Source of the DNA: JALYGY01 sp963800975
Lineage (GTDB): Bacteria > Actinomycetota > Rubrobacteria > Rubrobacterales > Rubrobacteraceae
Direction of reading: 5' to 3'
Assembly: GCA_963800975.1 (NCBI GenBank)
Contig: CAWDDB010000020.1
Location: 124,001-188,000 of the forward strand
DNA: 64,000 nucleotides
Shown here: positions 17,067-27,047 of the stretch, piece by piece
How positions within the stretch are numbered: the first letter of the stretch is position 1
Layout: the number at the start of each line of letters is the position of its first letter
The notes under the pieces: model-generated
The model's database searches: none
The model's input: the letters and a program-made list of their open reading frames with translations, nothing else
Told to the model about the DNA's origin: nothing
Position numbers and translations under genes: made by a program

Positions 17067-18650
17067 CTAGCCGCCCCGCTCCTCGGCGAGAGTTATGTCG
17101 CCCTCCGGACCGAGGGAGTTAACCTGCGCCGCGAGCAGCGCAACCTTCGCCGTGTCCTCCAGGTACTCGGCCCTGTAATAGGCGGTGCGCAGGTCCGGGC
17201 CGACGGCCACGATGCCGTGCTCGCGCATCAGCGCGACGTTCAGCTCCCGATCCGCGAAGGCGTCGGAGATCAGGTCCGCGAGCTCCTGCGAGCCGGAGGG
17301 GGCCAGGTCGACCAGCGCGATGCGCCCGAGGACGCCCCTGGCCGCGGTGTGGACGAGCTTGGGCAGGCGGTTGGCGACGGCCCACGCGACCGCGTAGGGC
17401 GGATGGACGTGCACGATACCGCCAACGTCGGGGTTGGAGCGGTAGATGGCCAGGTGCCAGCGAATCTCCTTGGATGGGCGCCTGCCCTCCTCGAGCGCGT
17501 TGCCGTCGAGGTCGACGAGCACGGTGTCGGCCGTGCCCATGTCGCCCTGGCAGGCGCCCGTGACCTTAATCAGGACGGCGTCGGTGCCGGGGACGCGCAC
17601 GCTGTTGTTGCCGCTGATGCCCACCACCAGGCCCTGGTCGTAGGCCCGACGGGAGATGGCGACCAGCTCCTCGCGCATGATGCGCACCGTGTCGGAGGCC
17701 GCGCTTACGCCCTCGGCCGAGTTCAGGTCGCTCGTCACGTCGCCCCCTACGACCTCGTAGTAGGCGCGCTCCGGATAGTCGCTCTGCTTGATCTCCACCT
17801 CGAAGTCCCGCGCCTCGTTGACGTAGTCGGTCAGGTGCTTGGCCATCCGGTCGAACATCTGCAGCCCCTTCTCCTTGGTCGCCCTGAAGGGGTTGCCGAT
17901 CACGGCCGTGTCGCTGTACTCGTGGTGCTCCATGGGCACCCAGATGTTCTCGGAACCCTGGAACTCGACGGTGCCCGTGCCGTCCCGCTTGGAGAAGGAG
18001 TCGCCCATGTACGCCGGCGCGTGCGCCCTGTCCTCCACCGCCCGGTCCATGTCGACGAGCCCCTCCGCCGTCGCCATGAGGCAAGCCGTCTCGAGCTCGC
18101 TGGAGTGCCAGCCCGGCGTCTCCTCCGGCGGGTTGTCGAAGAGGTCCTGGATCACGGAGGCCTCGCGCTCGGTCGGGGTCTTGTAGAAGGAGATGAAGGC
18201 CCCCGTGCGGTAGCGCAGCGCCCGCATGACCTCGTCGATCGGCTTGGTGTTGGAGCCGTGGTGGCTGACGAAGATGATCTTCTTGAAACCGTGGTAGATG
18301 AGGCTGCGGGCCACGTCGTTCATGATCCTGCGGTAGGTCTCGGCGGCGAGCGTGATGGTCCCCGCCCCGTCCAGGTGGCGGCCCATGTGGTGCGGCGAGT
18401 ACCCGAATGGCTCGAGCGGCGTGTACATGACGTCGGCGGCAACCGCGGCCCGCTCCACGACCTCCATGGTTACGTAGCTGTCGGTCCCCAGCGGGATGTG
18501 GGCGCCGTGCTTCTCGGTGCTGCCAAGGGGGACAAGCGCGATGTCCTGCCCGTCCTCTTGCAGCCTCTCCTCCACCTCGGCGAACGACATCGTCAAGAGA
18601 TTGTGCTTGCGCAGCGCTCCCGCGTCACTCGTCCGGTAGTCTTCCACCAA
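17067..18650 (-). CDS. creatininase-class II aldolase fusion protein
   Basis: A 527-aa two-domain protein in one uninterrupted frame. Residues about 15-275 are creatininase-like: E46, H48, H51 and D57 in GSTEKHGAHIPLGTD, H130 in FVSHHGSN, and H182/E185 in WHSSELET correspond to the zinc and substrate residues. Residues about 315-520 form a class II aldolase/adducin domain with SGN (346-348), the Glu in PSKE (395), zinc ligands H414/H416 in HVHPP and a later REHG histidine. Both active sites look complete. One half could hydrolyse an amide or lactone and the other cleave or epimerise the product. I do not recall this fusion as described. Confidence 0.85.
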   Translation of the reverse strand: MVEDYRTSDAGALRKHNLLTMSFAEVEERLQEDGQDIALVPLGSTEKHGAHIPLGTDSYVTMEVVERAAVAADVMYTPLEPFGYSPHHMGRHLDGAGTITLAAETYRRIMNDVARSLIYHGFKKIIFVSHHGSNTKPIDEVMRALRYRTGAFISFYKTPTEREASVIQDLFDNPPEETPGWHSSELETACLMATAEGLVDMDRAVEDRAHAPAYMGDSFSKRDGTGTVEFQGSENIWVPMEHHEYSDTAVIGNPFRATKEKGLQMFDRMAKHLTDYVNEARDFEVEIKQSDYPERAYYEVVGGDVTSDLNSAEGVSAASDTVRIMREELVAISRRAYDQGLVVGISGNNSVRVPGTDAVLIKVTGACQGDMGTADTVLVDLDGNALEEGRRPSKEIRWHLAIYRSNPDVGGIVHVHPPYAVAWAVANRLPKLVHTAARGVLGRIALVDLAPSGSQELADLISDAFADRELNVALMREHGIVAVGPDLRTAYYRAEYLEDTAKVALLAAQVNSLGPEGDITLAEERGG

Positions 18651-18708
18651 CGTTCCTCCTTGCTCGATGGATCAACATCATCTGCCCAGCCCACAAACCA
18701 GACACGTC

Positions 18709-19761
18709 TCAGGATCGGTCCTCTGCTCCTCCCCCCTTTAGCGGTTCGGGAACGAACCCTTCCGCCTCGGCCGGCGGCCCGGAAGACTGCCGGATCACCA
18801 GCTCCGTCTGCTGCCAGGTGACCCGCGGGCACTCCTCTCCGGCGAAACGCTTCAGAAGCAGCCGCATCGCCGCGGCGCCTATCGCGTATCCCGGAAGCGC
18901 GACGGTGGTGAGCCTCAGGCCTCACGTAGGACGCCATGCTGATGTCGTCGAACCCGATGACCGAGAGGTCGTCGGGGATCCGAGCCCCAGGTCGCTCGCG
19001 GCCGCGATCACGCCAAAGGCCATCCGGTCGTTGGCGGCGAAGATCGCGGTCGGGCTGACGCTGCTCTGCAGCAGCGAGAGGGCCGCGGAGTACCCGCTCT
19101 CCGCCTCGAAGTTGCCCTCCCGGACGAGCCTGTCGTCCTGCGGTATCCCCCGCTCCTCGAGGCACCTCCGGTACCCGTGGAGCCTGTCCTGGACGCTGGT
19201 CAGGTTGAGCGGACCGCTGATGAAGGCGATGCGGCGATGCTCGAGGTCGGCCAGGTGCGCGGTGGCTTCGTAGGCCGCCCTGTCGTTGTCCACCTGGACG
19301 GACGGGAAACCAAGCCCGTGCCGGCCGATCACGGCGACCTCGACGTCGAAGTCCGAGAGGGCCTGCGACACCGGCGCGAAGTCCGTGCCGCCACCCGCGA
19401 TGATGATCCCGTCGGCGCGCTTCTGGAGCAGCACGTCTACGTAGTGCTCCAGCTTGTCCGCCCGGCGGCTGGTGTTGCAGAAGATGACGGCGTAGCCGTG
19501 CTCCGAGGCAGTAGCCTCGACCCCGAGCGAGAGCTCCGGATAGTAGGGGTTGGAGATGTCGGGGATGATCAAGCCGACGGTGCGGGTCTTCTTGAGCAAG
19601 AGGCCGCGAGCGAGGTCGTTGGGCCTGAACCCGAGCTCCCGTACCGACTCTAGCACCCGTTCCCTCGTCTCGGGCTTCACCGGATGGCCGGTGTTGTTCA
19701 AAACCCTGGAAACGGTGGAGATCGAAACCCCCGCCCTCTTCGCAACGTCGGTGATGTTCAC
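18709..19761 (-). CDS. LacI family transcriptional regulator, frameshifted
   Basis: About 350 aa with a canonical LacI helix-turn-helix at residues 3-25 (ITDVAKRAGVSISTVSRVLN), then a periplasmic-binding-type effector domain (GLIIPDISNPYYPEL, IFAANDRMAFGVI). The frame breaks twice near the 3' end (about 18981, one base lost; about 18918, one base gained). Joining gives IPDDLSVIGFDDISMASYV and then LTTVALPGYAIGAAAMRLLL, the normal LacI C-terminus. It sits between the dehydratase and the creatininase/aldolase fusion and is preceded by a perfect palindrome, so it probably regulates itself and the sugar-acid cluster. Confidence 0.85.
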
Positions 19762-19786
19762 TGCCGCCGCACTCCCTTGCCCCCTT

Positions 19787-19817
19787 TAGGAAAAGGTTTG
19801 CAGAAAACCTTTTCCTA
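19787..19817. promoter_or_regulatory. perfect 13-bp inverted repeat, probable LacI-type operator
   Basis: TAGGAAAAGGTTT (19787-19799) and AAACCTTTTCCTA (19805-19817) are exact reverse complements separated by 5 bases. The site is AT-rich in a GC-rich gap, 26 bases upstream of the LacI start. Position and symmetry suit an autoregulatory operator. It lacks the central CG of classical LacI sites, and it could instead be a hairpin ending the dehydratase message. Confidence 0.6.
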
Positions 19818-19952
19818 ACCATATCGGCCCTACCGCTCTCTGTCAACTCGGTGCACGGGCATCGGGGGTCTGGCGGGCCACGGCGACGAAGAGGCGCCGC
19901 GTTATTCGGGCGCGTACAGACGTGCTCCGGGGTGGCGGTCGGCGGACCCTGG

Positions 19953-21683
<1,731 letters not shown>

Positions 21684-21768
21684 CGCCCCTCCCGGTGGTC
21701 GCGAGTCGGCATACTAGCGTACCGTATAGTGGGGCGTGGACGCGCGCTCGGTTTTCAGCTCTCTGCGG

Positions 21769-22510
21769 TCAGCCGAAGTCCTCGCCCTCGCCCGTATCGG
21801 TGCTGGGACTGGCCGCCGACAGCAGGTACGAACTGGTCCGGGCCTGGGGCTGAAAGACGGCGAGCAGAGATTCGAGGTCCACTAGCGCCGATTCGACGTC
21901 TCTGGGCGGCTGTGTCGTGGTGGCCCTCGACGACGAGGAGCGCTTCGACCGTGTCCGGCCCGGTGGCGCTCTGGGCGCTCTGGCGCCAGCACCAGCGCCT
22001 GGCGCTCACGACGCCTTCGCCGTCGACGAAGATGACCTCGCCTGGGTCCGGGTGGACGGGGGCGTTGGATCCGAGGTCCGTGAAGGACTCGTCGCCCGCG
22101 GCGAAACGAACGGTCGTGGAGCCGGCGACGCCGGCCTGGTCGAAGACGGCGACGGGCATGGCGTGGCGGATCGAGACCAGGTTGCCGATGTCGACGAGGG
22201 CGTTGATGGAGGGGATCTCGCCGCGCTTGGTGAGCCTCCGTAGCAGCGCCTCGGCGGCGTTGCGGTGCTGGGTCGGTTTGGCGCCGAACCGGGTGAAGGC
22301 GCGGCGCCACGCGGAGATCGAGGGTAGATCCGCTATCGGGGTGGAGTTCAGCCTCTCGATGACGGCACCTTGTTCGGCACCGTACTCGTCCAGCAGCTCC
22401 GGTGGGCTCGGACCGTTGGCCAGCCCGGTGGCGTGGACGACCCCGGCGTGGATCGTCGGGTACCGTTCGACCAGCGCGTCGTCGTAGGCGAACAGGGCGA
22501 TGGGGCTCAC
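21769..22510 (-). CDS. B3/4 domain protein (tRNA-editing-like), frameshifted
   Basis: About 246 aa. The sequence RNAAEALLRRLTKRGEIPSI NALVDIGNLVSIRHAMPVAV (two blocks) is the hallmark of free-standing B3/B4 domains, related to the editing domain of the phenylalanyl-tRNA synthetase beta chain. A one-base insertion near 21903 shifts the end; after correction the tail reads DVESALVDLESLLAVFQPQA and ends at TGA 21769. It starts with a GTG whose first bases overlap the LysE stop (GTGA). Whether such proteins deacylate tRNA or bind amino acids is not established. Confidence 0.78.
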
Positions 22511-23121
22511 CGGTCGCCGGCCGCGAGCCTGGCGGCGAACCCGATCAGGAACGCCCCAAGCGCCCGCTCGACCCAACGGCGGGCGACGGGGGCGCCGAGC
22601 ACGAGGTCGCGCGCGGCGGCGCTCGCGAGCGCGTAGACGGCGAACACGGCGAGGGTCATGAGCATGAAGACCCCGCCCAGGACCATCAGCTTCGGGTCGA
22701 AGGGGCCAGGCGAAGCGTCGAGGAACTGCGGGAGGAAGGCGAAGAAGAACAGGGTTAGCTTCGGGTTGAGGATGTTGAGCAGAATGCCGCGCCACACGAC
22801 CGAGAGCGGGGATCCCGCCTGGGCTTCCCCATCCTGCAGCGGCAGCTTGCCGGCCTCGCGGATCATGGAGATGCCCATGTAGACGAGGTAGACCACCCCG
22901 GCCCACCTGACCACCTCGAAGACGGCCGACCCGGCCTGCATGATACCGGAGAGCCCGAGCATGGCCGCCAGCATGTGGGGGACGATGCCAAGGGTGCAGC
23001 CGACGGCCGCGAATAACCCGCGCCGCCGACCACCCGCGACCGAGCTCGAGACCGTGTAGACCACCCCGGTGCCGGGGATCAAGACCACGACTAGCGACGT
23101 GAGCAGGAACTCGACGGACAT
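22507..23121 (-). CDS. LysE family amino-acid exporter
   Basis: A 204-aa membrane protein with six hydrophobic segments, the usual LysE/RhtB length. Typical family signatures are PGTGVVYTVSSSVAGGRRRG (about 15-34) and ILLNILNPKLTLFFFAFLPQF (split over a helix boundary). The ATG at 23121 gives the standard N-terminus; longer options run into the ArsR promoter. It is coupled to the B3/4 gene by a 4-base overlap and divergent from arsR, whose product may control both. Confidence 0.87.
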   Translation of the reverse strand: MSVEFLLTSLVVVLIPGTGVVYTVSSSVAGGRRRGLFAAVGCTLGIVPHMLAAMLGLSGIMQAGSAVFEVVRWAGVVYLVYMGISMIREAGKLPLQDGEAQAGSPLSVVWRGILLNILNPKLTLFFFAFLPQFLDASPGPFDPKLMVLGGVFMLMTLAVFAVYALASAAARDLVLGAPVARRWVERALGAFLIGFAARLAAGDR

Positions 23122-23188
23122 GCCCTGGAGGCTAGACGCTGCGGCAGTGCCCGTCAACGTCTTCGCGCGTCCGCTCCTGAACCAGGTC

Positions 23189-23216
23189 TTGATATATAAC
23201 CATATGGACATATAAT
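23189..23216 (+). promoter_or_regulatory. near-consensus promoter giving a probable leaderless arsR transcript
   Basis: TTGATA (23189-23194) and TATAAT (23211-23216) are separated by 16 bases. The start codon ATG is at 23223, 7 bases after the -10, where transcription should begin, and there is no Shine-Dalgarno. The spacer holds the symmetric core CCATATGG with flanking ATATAA words, a plausible ArsR operator covering the divergent lysE promoter too. Confidence 0.7.
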
Positions 23217-23222
23217 CTATTC

Positions 23223-23576
23223 ATGGCACGAGCAGCGACGACGACGGACGCGTTCAACGCGGTGGCGGAGCCCAGGCGACGCGAGATCCTGGACATCCTC
23301 GCCGGTGGGGAGCGCTCCGTGAACGACCTGGTGCGCCTGCTCGGGATATCCCAGCCGCTGGTTTCCAAGCACCTGAGGGTGCTCCGGGAGGTGGAGGCGG
23401 TCGACGTGCGCGAGAGCGGGCGGCAACGGCTGTACCGGGCGAACGGCCGCGCGCTCAAGCCGATCTACGACTGGGTGAAGAGCTACGAGCGCTCGTGGTC
23501 GGAGCGGTTCGACCGGCTCGACGGCGTGCTGGAGGAGCTGGAGCAAGAGGAGCGGGAAGGAGGCGGAAGCAGATGA
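23223..23576 (+). CDS. ArsR family transcriptional regulator
   Basis: A 117-aa winged-helix repressor. The sequence AVAEPRRREILDIL is helix 1 and VNDLVRLLGISQPLVSKHLRVLREV is the recognition region (about 35-60). It lacks the metal-binding CVC motif of metal-sensing ArsR proteins. It overlaps an SRPBCC gene by 4 bases (ATGA), the common ArsR-AHSA1 pairing. Expression is probably leaderless and autoregulated from the AT-rich promoter directly upstream. Confidence 0.92.
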   Translation: MARAATTTDAFNAVAEPRRREILDILAGGERSVNDLVRLLGISQPLVSKHLRVLREVEAVDVRESGRQRLYRANGRALKPIYDWVKSYERSWSERFDRLDGVLEELEQEEREGGGSR

Positions 23577-24053
23577 GCAGTAGCGGGACGGCGACGGTCA
23601 CGCTCCCCACGGACGAGCAGATCCTCATCACGCGGGAGTTCGACGCGCCGAGGCACCTGGTGTACAGGGCGTGGACCACGCCGGAGCTGGTCAAGCGCTG
23701 GTGGAGCGGGGAGCGCGGCGAGATGACGTCGGCCGAGATCGACCTGAGGGTCGGCGGCACGTGGCGATACGTGATGGTGACGGAGGAAGGGTACGAGGTC
23801 GCCTTCCACGGCGAGTACCGTGAGATCTTGCCGAACGAGCGGATCGTGTCGACCGAGGTCTACGAGGGCATGCCAGAAGGCGGAGGCCCTGAACACCGTG
23901 ACGTTCGGCGAGACGGACGGGCGCACGAGCCTGAGGGTCCTCGTGCAGCACGCGAGCAAGGAGGCCCGCGACGCGCACATCGACTCCGGCATGGAGACCG
24001 GCATGCAGGAGGGGATGGACCTGCTGGAGAGGGTAGCCATCTCGCTGCGCTGA
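23573..24053 (+). CDS. SRPBCC (AHSA1-like) domain protein, frameshifted
   Basis: About 159 aa after removing one base near 23879. The N-terminal half contains ITREFDAPRHLVYRAWTTPE and GGTWRYVM, typical of the activator-of-Hsp90-like START fold; the C-terminal half resumes as AEALNTVTFGETDGRTSLRV and ends with the expected terminal helix (GMDLLERVAISLR). Members bind hydrophobic ligands. The gene is translationally coupled to arsR and has GAAGGAGG upstream. Confidence 0.82.
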
Positions 24054-24110
24054 GCACGCGTCATCGGCAAGAAACCATCGGTAGAAGCATCATCGAGAGG
24101 AGAGAACGCT

Positions 24111-24575
24111 ATGGCGGACGAGAACAACGAAGCCCGAGAGTACCAACAAGCGGCGGAGCCGGCGCCGGATCTCAGGTCGCTGGACAGGCTGGTGGGCACC
24201 TGGGAGGTATCCGGTGACTACGTGCGGGGACCGTCGACCTTCGAGTGGATGGAGGGCGGTTTCTTTCTCCTGCAGCGCTTCGACTTCGAGACCCCGGAGG
24301 GGCGGAAGGTCTCGGGCATCGAGGTGATCGGGCACGAGCGCCCCTTCGGCGCCGAGCCGAGCGAGCACGTGAAGTCGCGCGCCTACACCAACACCGGGGA
24401 CACCCTCGACTACGTCTACGATCTGGAGGGCGACACGCTGACCATCTGGGGCGGGGAGAAGGGCTCCCCCGCGTACTTCAGGGGCACCTTCAGCGCCGAC
24501 GGCGACACCCTCGCCGGACGCTGGCAATGGCCTGGCGGCGGCTACGAGGCGACTCGACGAGGGTCGGGTAAGTAG
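24111..24575 (+). CDS. DUF1579-like small beta-barrel protein
   Basis: A 154-aa protein with the opening LDRLVGTWEVSGDY (about 25-38), WMEGGFFLLQRFD and a later GTFSADGDTLAGRWQWPGGG. This arrangement resembles DUF1579 or lipocalin-like barrels that bind small hydrophobic molecules. There is no signal peptide. It follows the SRPBCC gene by 57 bases and may belong to the arsR operon. The family assignment is from pattern only. Confidence 0.65.
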   Translation: MADENNEAREYQQAAEPAPDLRSLDRLVGTWEVSGDYVRGPSTFEWMEGGFFLLQRFDFETPEGRKVSGIEVIGHERPFGAEPSEHVKSRAYTNTGDTLDYVYDLEGDTLTIWGGEKGSPAYFRGTFSADGDTLAGRWQWPGGGYEATRRGSGK

Positions 24576-24594
24576 AGACATGCTACGTCTCTAC
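24572..24594. terminator. hairpin between convergent genes
   Basis: GTAGAGAC (24572-24579) and GTCTCTAC (24587-24594) form an 8-bp stem with a 7-base loop. The left arm overlaps the stop codon of the DUF1579-like gene. There is no T-tract, so an intrinsic terminator is uncertain, but the position between convergent genes fits. Confidence 0.45.
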
Positions 24595-24637
24595 GCGCAC
24601 CCTGCGCGGGCTAGACGTTGACGCGCCGCATCGCGCC

Positions 24638-25063
24638 CTAATCGGTCATGTTCTTGACGGCGACGACCTTCTCCGGTCTCAGGCGCACGAGCATCTCTTC
24701 CGGCACCGCGTTGCGCCGCCCGAACTCCTCAGCGCGGTCCTCGCCCATGTACCGTCCTCCCAGACGGGTCGCCCACAGCAGCATATCCTCGTCCCCCTCT
24801 ACGATCCCCGCCTTCCCCTCGACCATCACGAAGGAGTACGGCGGCGCCTGATCGTCGACGCTGAGCGCCACGCGACCGTCCCTCCGGATGCTGCGGCCCT
24901 TGACCGACTCCCTGGCGGTGGTGAAGACGAGGTCGTCGCCGTCCATCACGAACCAGATGGGGACTACGTGGGGCCTCCCGTCTGCGCGCACCGTCGCCAG
25001 CTTCGCCGTGCGCGTCCCCTCCGCCATGAAGCTCAGGTACTCGTCGTGGGACATCTGGTGCAT
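24638..25063 (-). CDS. PPOX-class F420/FMN-dependent oxidoreductase
   Basis: A 141-aa split-barrel protein: TAKLATVRADGRPHVVPIWF (about 19-38), then LVFTTARESVKGRSIRRDGRV and the YSFVMVEGKAGIVEGDED strand pair. This matches the pyridoxamine-5'-phosphate-oxidase-like group (TIGR03618 type) that often uses F420 in actinobacteria. The substrate is unknown. It stands alone, convergent with the preceding gene. Confidence 0.85.
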   Translation of the reverse strand: MHQMSHDEYLSFMAEGTRTAKLATVRADGRPHVVPIWFVMDGDDLVFTTARESVKGRSIRRDGRVALSVDDQAPPYSFVMVEGKAGIVEGDEDMLLWATRLGGRYMGEDRAEEFGRRNAVPEEMLVRLRPEKVVAVKNMTD

Positions 25064-25130
25064 GACGCTCCTTCGCGAGAGATGGACGGTCGGCCGTTTC
25101 CGTTACCCTACCCCGAACGGGTCAAGCGTC

Positions 25131-26165
25131 TCACCTGTGGGTTTCGAGATCGAGCAGCACCTTGGAGGCGCGCCTGCGGTCGGCCGCAAGGGCGAAGGCC
25201 TCGACGGCAGCCTCCAGCGGCAAGGCCTGGCTCACGAGCGCCTCGACATCGAGCCCGCCGGCGAGCAGAGCAAGCGCCTCGTCGAACTCGTCGTGGAAGC
25301 GGAACGCCCCTCGCACGTCGATGCCCCTGGTGACGAGGAGGTTGCCGAGAAAAGGCACCTCCCCTGGGGGGAAGATCCCGACCTGCACCACCACGCCGCC
25401 GCGGGTCAGGCGCCGCATGCAGGTGCCGAGCGCGACCGGCGCGCCCGAGGCCTCGACCGCGACGTCGAACTCGTCGAACTCCTCGGGCCAGTCCGCCTCC
25501 TCGTCGGCCTTGAGCGTGGCCGTGGCCCCGAGGGCGCTCGCCACCGCGAGGGGCTCGTCCAGCATGTCGGTGGTGGCCACCTCTGCCGCGCCGCGCGCTC
25601 TGGCCGCCGCCGTCACGAGGCAGCCGATCGGACCCGCGCCCGTGACGAGCACGCGCTGGCCCCCCACTTCGCCAGCCCGGTCGACGGCGTGCAGCGCGAC
25701 CGCGAGCGGCTCGGCCACCACCGCCCGATCCAACGCCAGCCCATCTGGCAGGGGACGCACCTGCGCCGCGGGCACGACCAGGCGCTCGCTGAACCCGCCC
25801 TGCACGTGCGGGAAGCGGGCTGCGCTGCCGAGGTAGCGCACGTTGCGGCAGAGGCTCGAGTCTCCGGCCCTGCACTCGCGGCATTCCCCGCATACGGTGG
25901 CCGGGTGTATCGCCACGGGCGTGCCCGGCTCGGGGCCATCCACCCCTGGCCCGAGCGCCGAGACGGTGCCGACGACCTCGTGCCCGAGCACCATCGGCTC
26001 GCGCACCTCGAAGTCCCCGACGGCCCCTTCGTGATAGTAGTGCAGGTCGCTCCCGCAGATACCGCCGTAGCCGACCGCGACCTCGACCTCCGCCTCCCCC
26101 GGGCTCCGGTCAGGCACCTCCTCGACGCGCAGATCTCCGGCGCCATGGACGACGCAAGCGCGCAT
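25131..26165 (-). CDS. zinc-binding dehydrogenase, L-idonate 5-dehydrogenase-like
   Basis: A 344-aa MDR enzyme. The catalytic-zinc site is GGICGSDLHYYHEGAVGDF with GHEVVGTV; structural zinc ligands lie in CGECRECRAGDSSLC; the NAD motif is GAGPIGCLV. CGSDLHYYHEG and the REPMVLGHE context are what I associate with L-idonate 5-dehydrogenases and xylitol-type polyol dehydrogenases. It lies 37 bases downstream of a gluconate-5-dehydrogenase-like SDR, the same pairing as in L-idonate catabolism. The ATG at 26165 is chosen over a GTG one codon earlier for better SD spacing. Confidence 0.85.
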   Translation of the reverse strand: MRACVVHGAGDLRVEEVPDRSPGEAEVEVAVGYGGICGSDLHYYHEGAVGDFEVREPMVLGHEVVGTVSALGPGVDGPEPGTPVAIHPATVCGECRECRAGDSSLCRNVRYLGSAARFPHVQGGFSERLVVPAAQVRPLPDGLALDRAVVAEPLAVALHAVDRAGEVGGQRVLVTGAGPIGCLVTAAARARGAAEVATTDMLDEPLAVASALGATATLKADEEADWPEEFDEFDVAVEASGAPVALGTCMRRLTRGGVVVQVGIFPPGEVPFLGNLLVTRGIDVRGAFRFHDEFDEALALLAGGLDVEALVSQALPLEAAVEAFALAADRRRASKVLLDLETHR

Positions 26166-26202
26166 CACGATCTCCTCTCCTCCTCTTCCATGTACGGAGA
26201 CT

Positions 26203-26976
26203 TCATACCACCGAGGACATCCCGCCGTCCACGAAGAGCACCTGGCCGTTGACGAAATCCGAGGCCGGCGAGGCGAGGAACAGCAGCGCCCCGACGAGGT
26301 CCTCGACCTGCCCCCAGCGTCCGGCCGGGGTGCGCCCGAGCACCCACCTCGTGAACTCCGGGTCGTCGACGAGCGGGCGGGTCAGCTCCGTCTCTATGTA
26401 GCCGGGCGCGATCCCGTTGACCTGCACGCCCGAAGGCCCCCAGTCGGCGCACATGCCCCTGGTGAGCATCTTCAGGCCGCCCTTGCTCGCCGCGTAGGGG
26501 GCGATGCCTGGCCTGGCCAGCTCGCTCTGTATCGAGAGCACGTTGACGATCTTGCCCCGCTCACGCCCCACCATCCCGCGGGCTACCTCCCTGGAGACGA
26601 GAAACGCGCCGGTGAGGTTGGTGTCGAGCACCCGGCGCCAGGCCTCGTCCGGGAACTCCAGCAACGGGGCCCTGTGCTGGACGCCGGCGTTGTTTACCAG
26701 CACGTCCAGCGGTCCTGCCACCTCTTCGGCCCCCGCGACGCCAGCGGCCACCGCGGCCGGATCCGTGATGTCGAAGGCCACCCCGTACGCCGTCGCGTCC
26801 CCGGCGGCGGTCGCGAGGTCTGCGGCCGCCCGCTCCGTCCTGCCTGCGTCCGTCCCGTGCACCACGACGTCGCAGCCGGCTTCGAGCAGCGCCCGCGCCA
26901 TCGCGAGCCCGATGCCCCGGGCCGACCCCGTCACGAGCGCCGTGCGCCCGCGGATATCGAAGAGTGGGTTCGCCAT
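26203..26976 (-). CDS. SDR family oxidoreductase, gluconate 5-dehydrogenase-like
   Basis: A 257-aa short-chain dehydrogenase with the cofactor motif GSARGIG (about 17-23), NNAGVQ, and a YAASK catalytic tetrad. The stretch SIQSELARPGIAPYAASKGG is typical of gluconate 5-dehydrogenases. The ATG at 26976 has GGGGGAAAG upstream. A longer frame running into the NmrA-like gene is a frameshift artefact. Together with the idonate-type dehydrogenase it would interconvert idonate, 5-ketogluconate and gluconate. Confidence 0.86.
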   Translation of the reverse strand: MANPLFDIRGRTALVTGSARGIGLAMARALLEAGCDVVVHGTDAGRTERAAADLATAAGDATAYGVAFDITDPAAVAAGVAGAEEVAGPLDVLVNNAGVQHRAPLLEFPDEAWRRVLDTNLTGAFLVSREVARGMVGRERGKIVNVLSIQSELARPGIAPYAASKGGLKMLTRGMCADWGPSGVQVNGIAPGYIETELTRPLVDDPEFTRWVLGRTPAGRWGQVEDLVGALLFLASPASDFVNGQVLFVDGGMSSVV

Positions 26977-27047
26977 CTTTCCCCCTGGTCCGAGGCTCAG
27001 ACGCCCATGATAGCGGCGCCCGGGGCCACGTACAGGTTGGGCGGTGG

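Noticed and set aside
17025..18821. A 598-codon open frame on the plus strand.
   Set aside because: It is antisense to the creatininase/aldolase gene; His/Arg/Asp-rich composition and no domain, a usual high-GC shadow.
24572..24594. Considered as a strong intrinsic terminator.
   Set aside because: The stem is only 8 bp, AT/GC mixed and lacks a T-tract on either strand; kept as a low-confidence hairpin.
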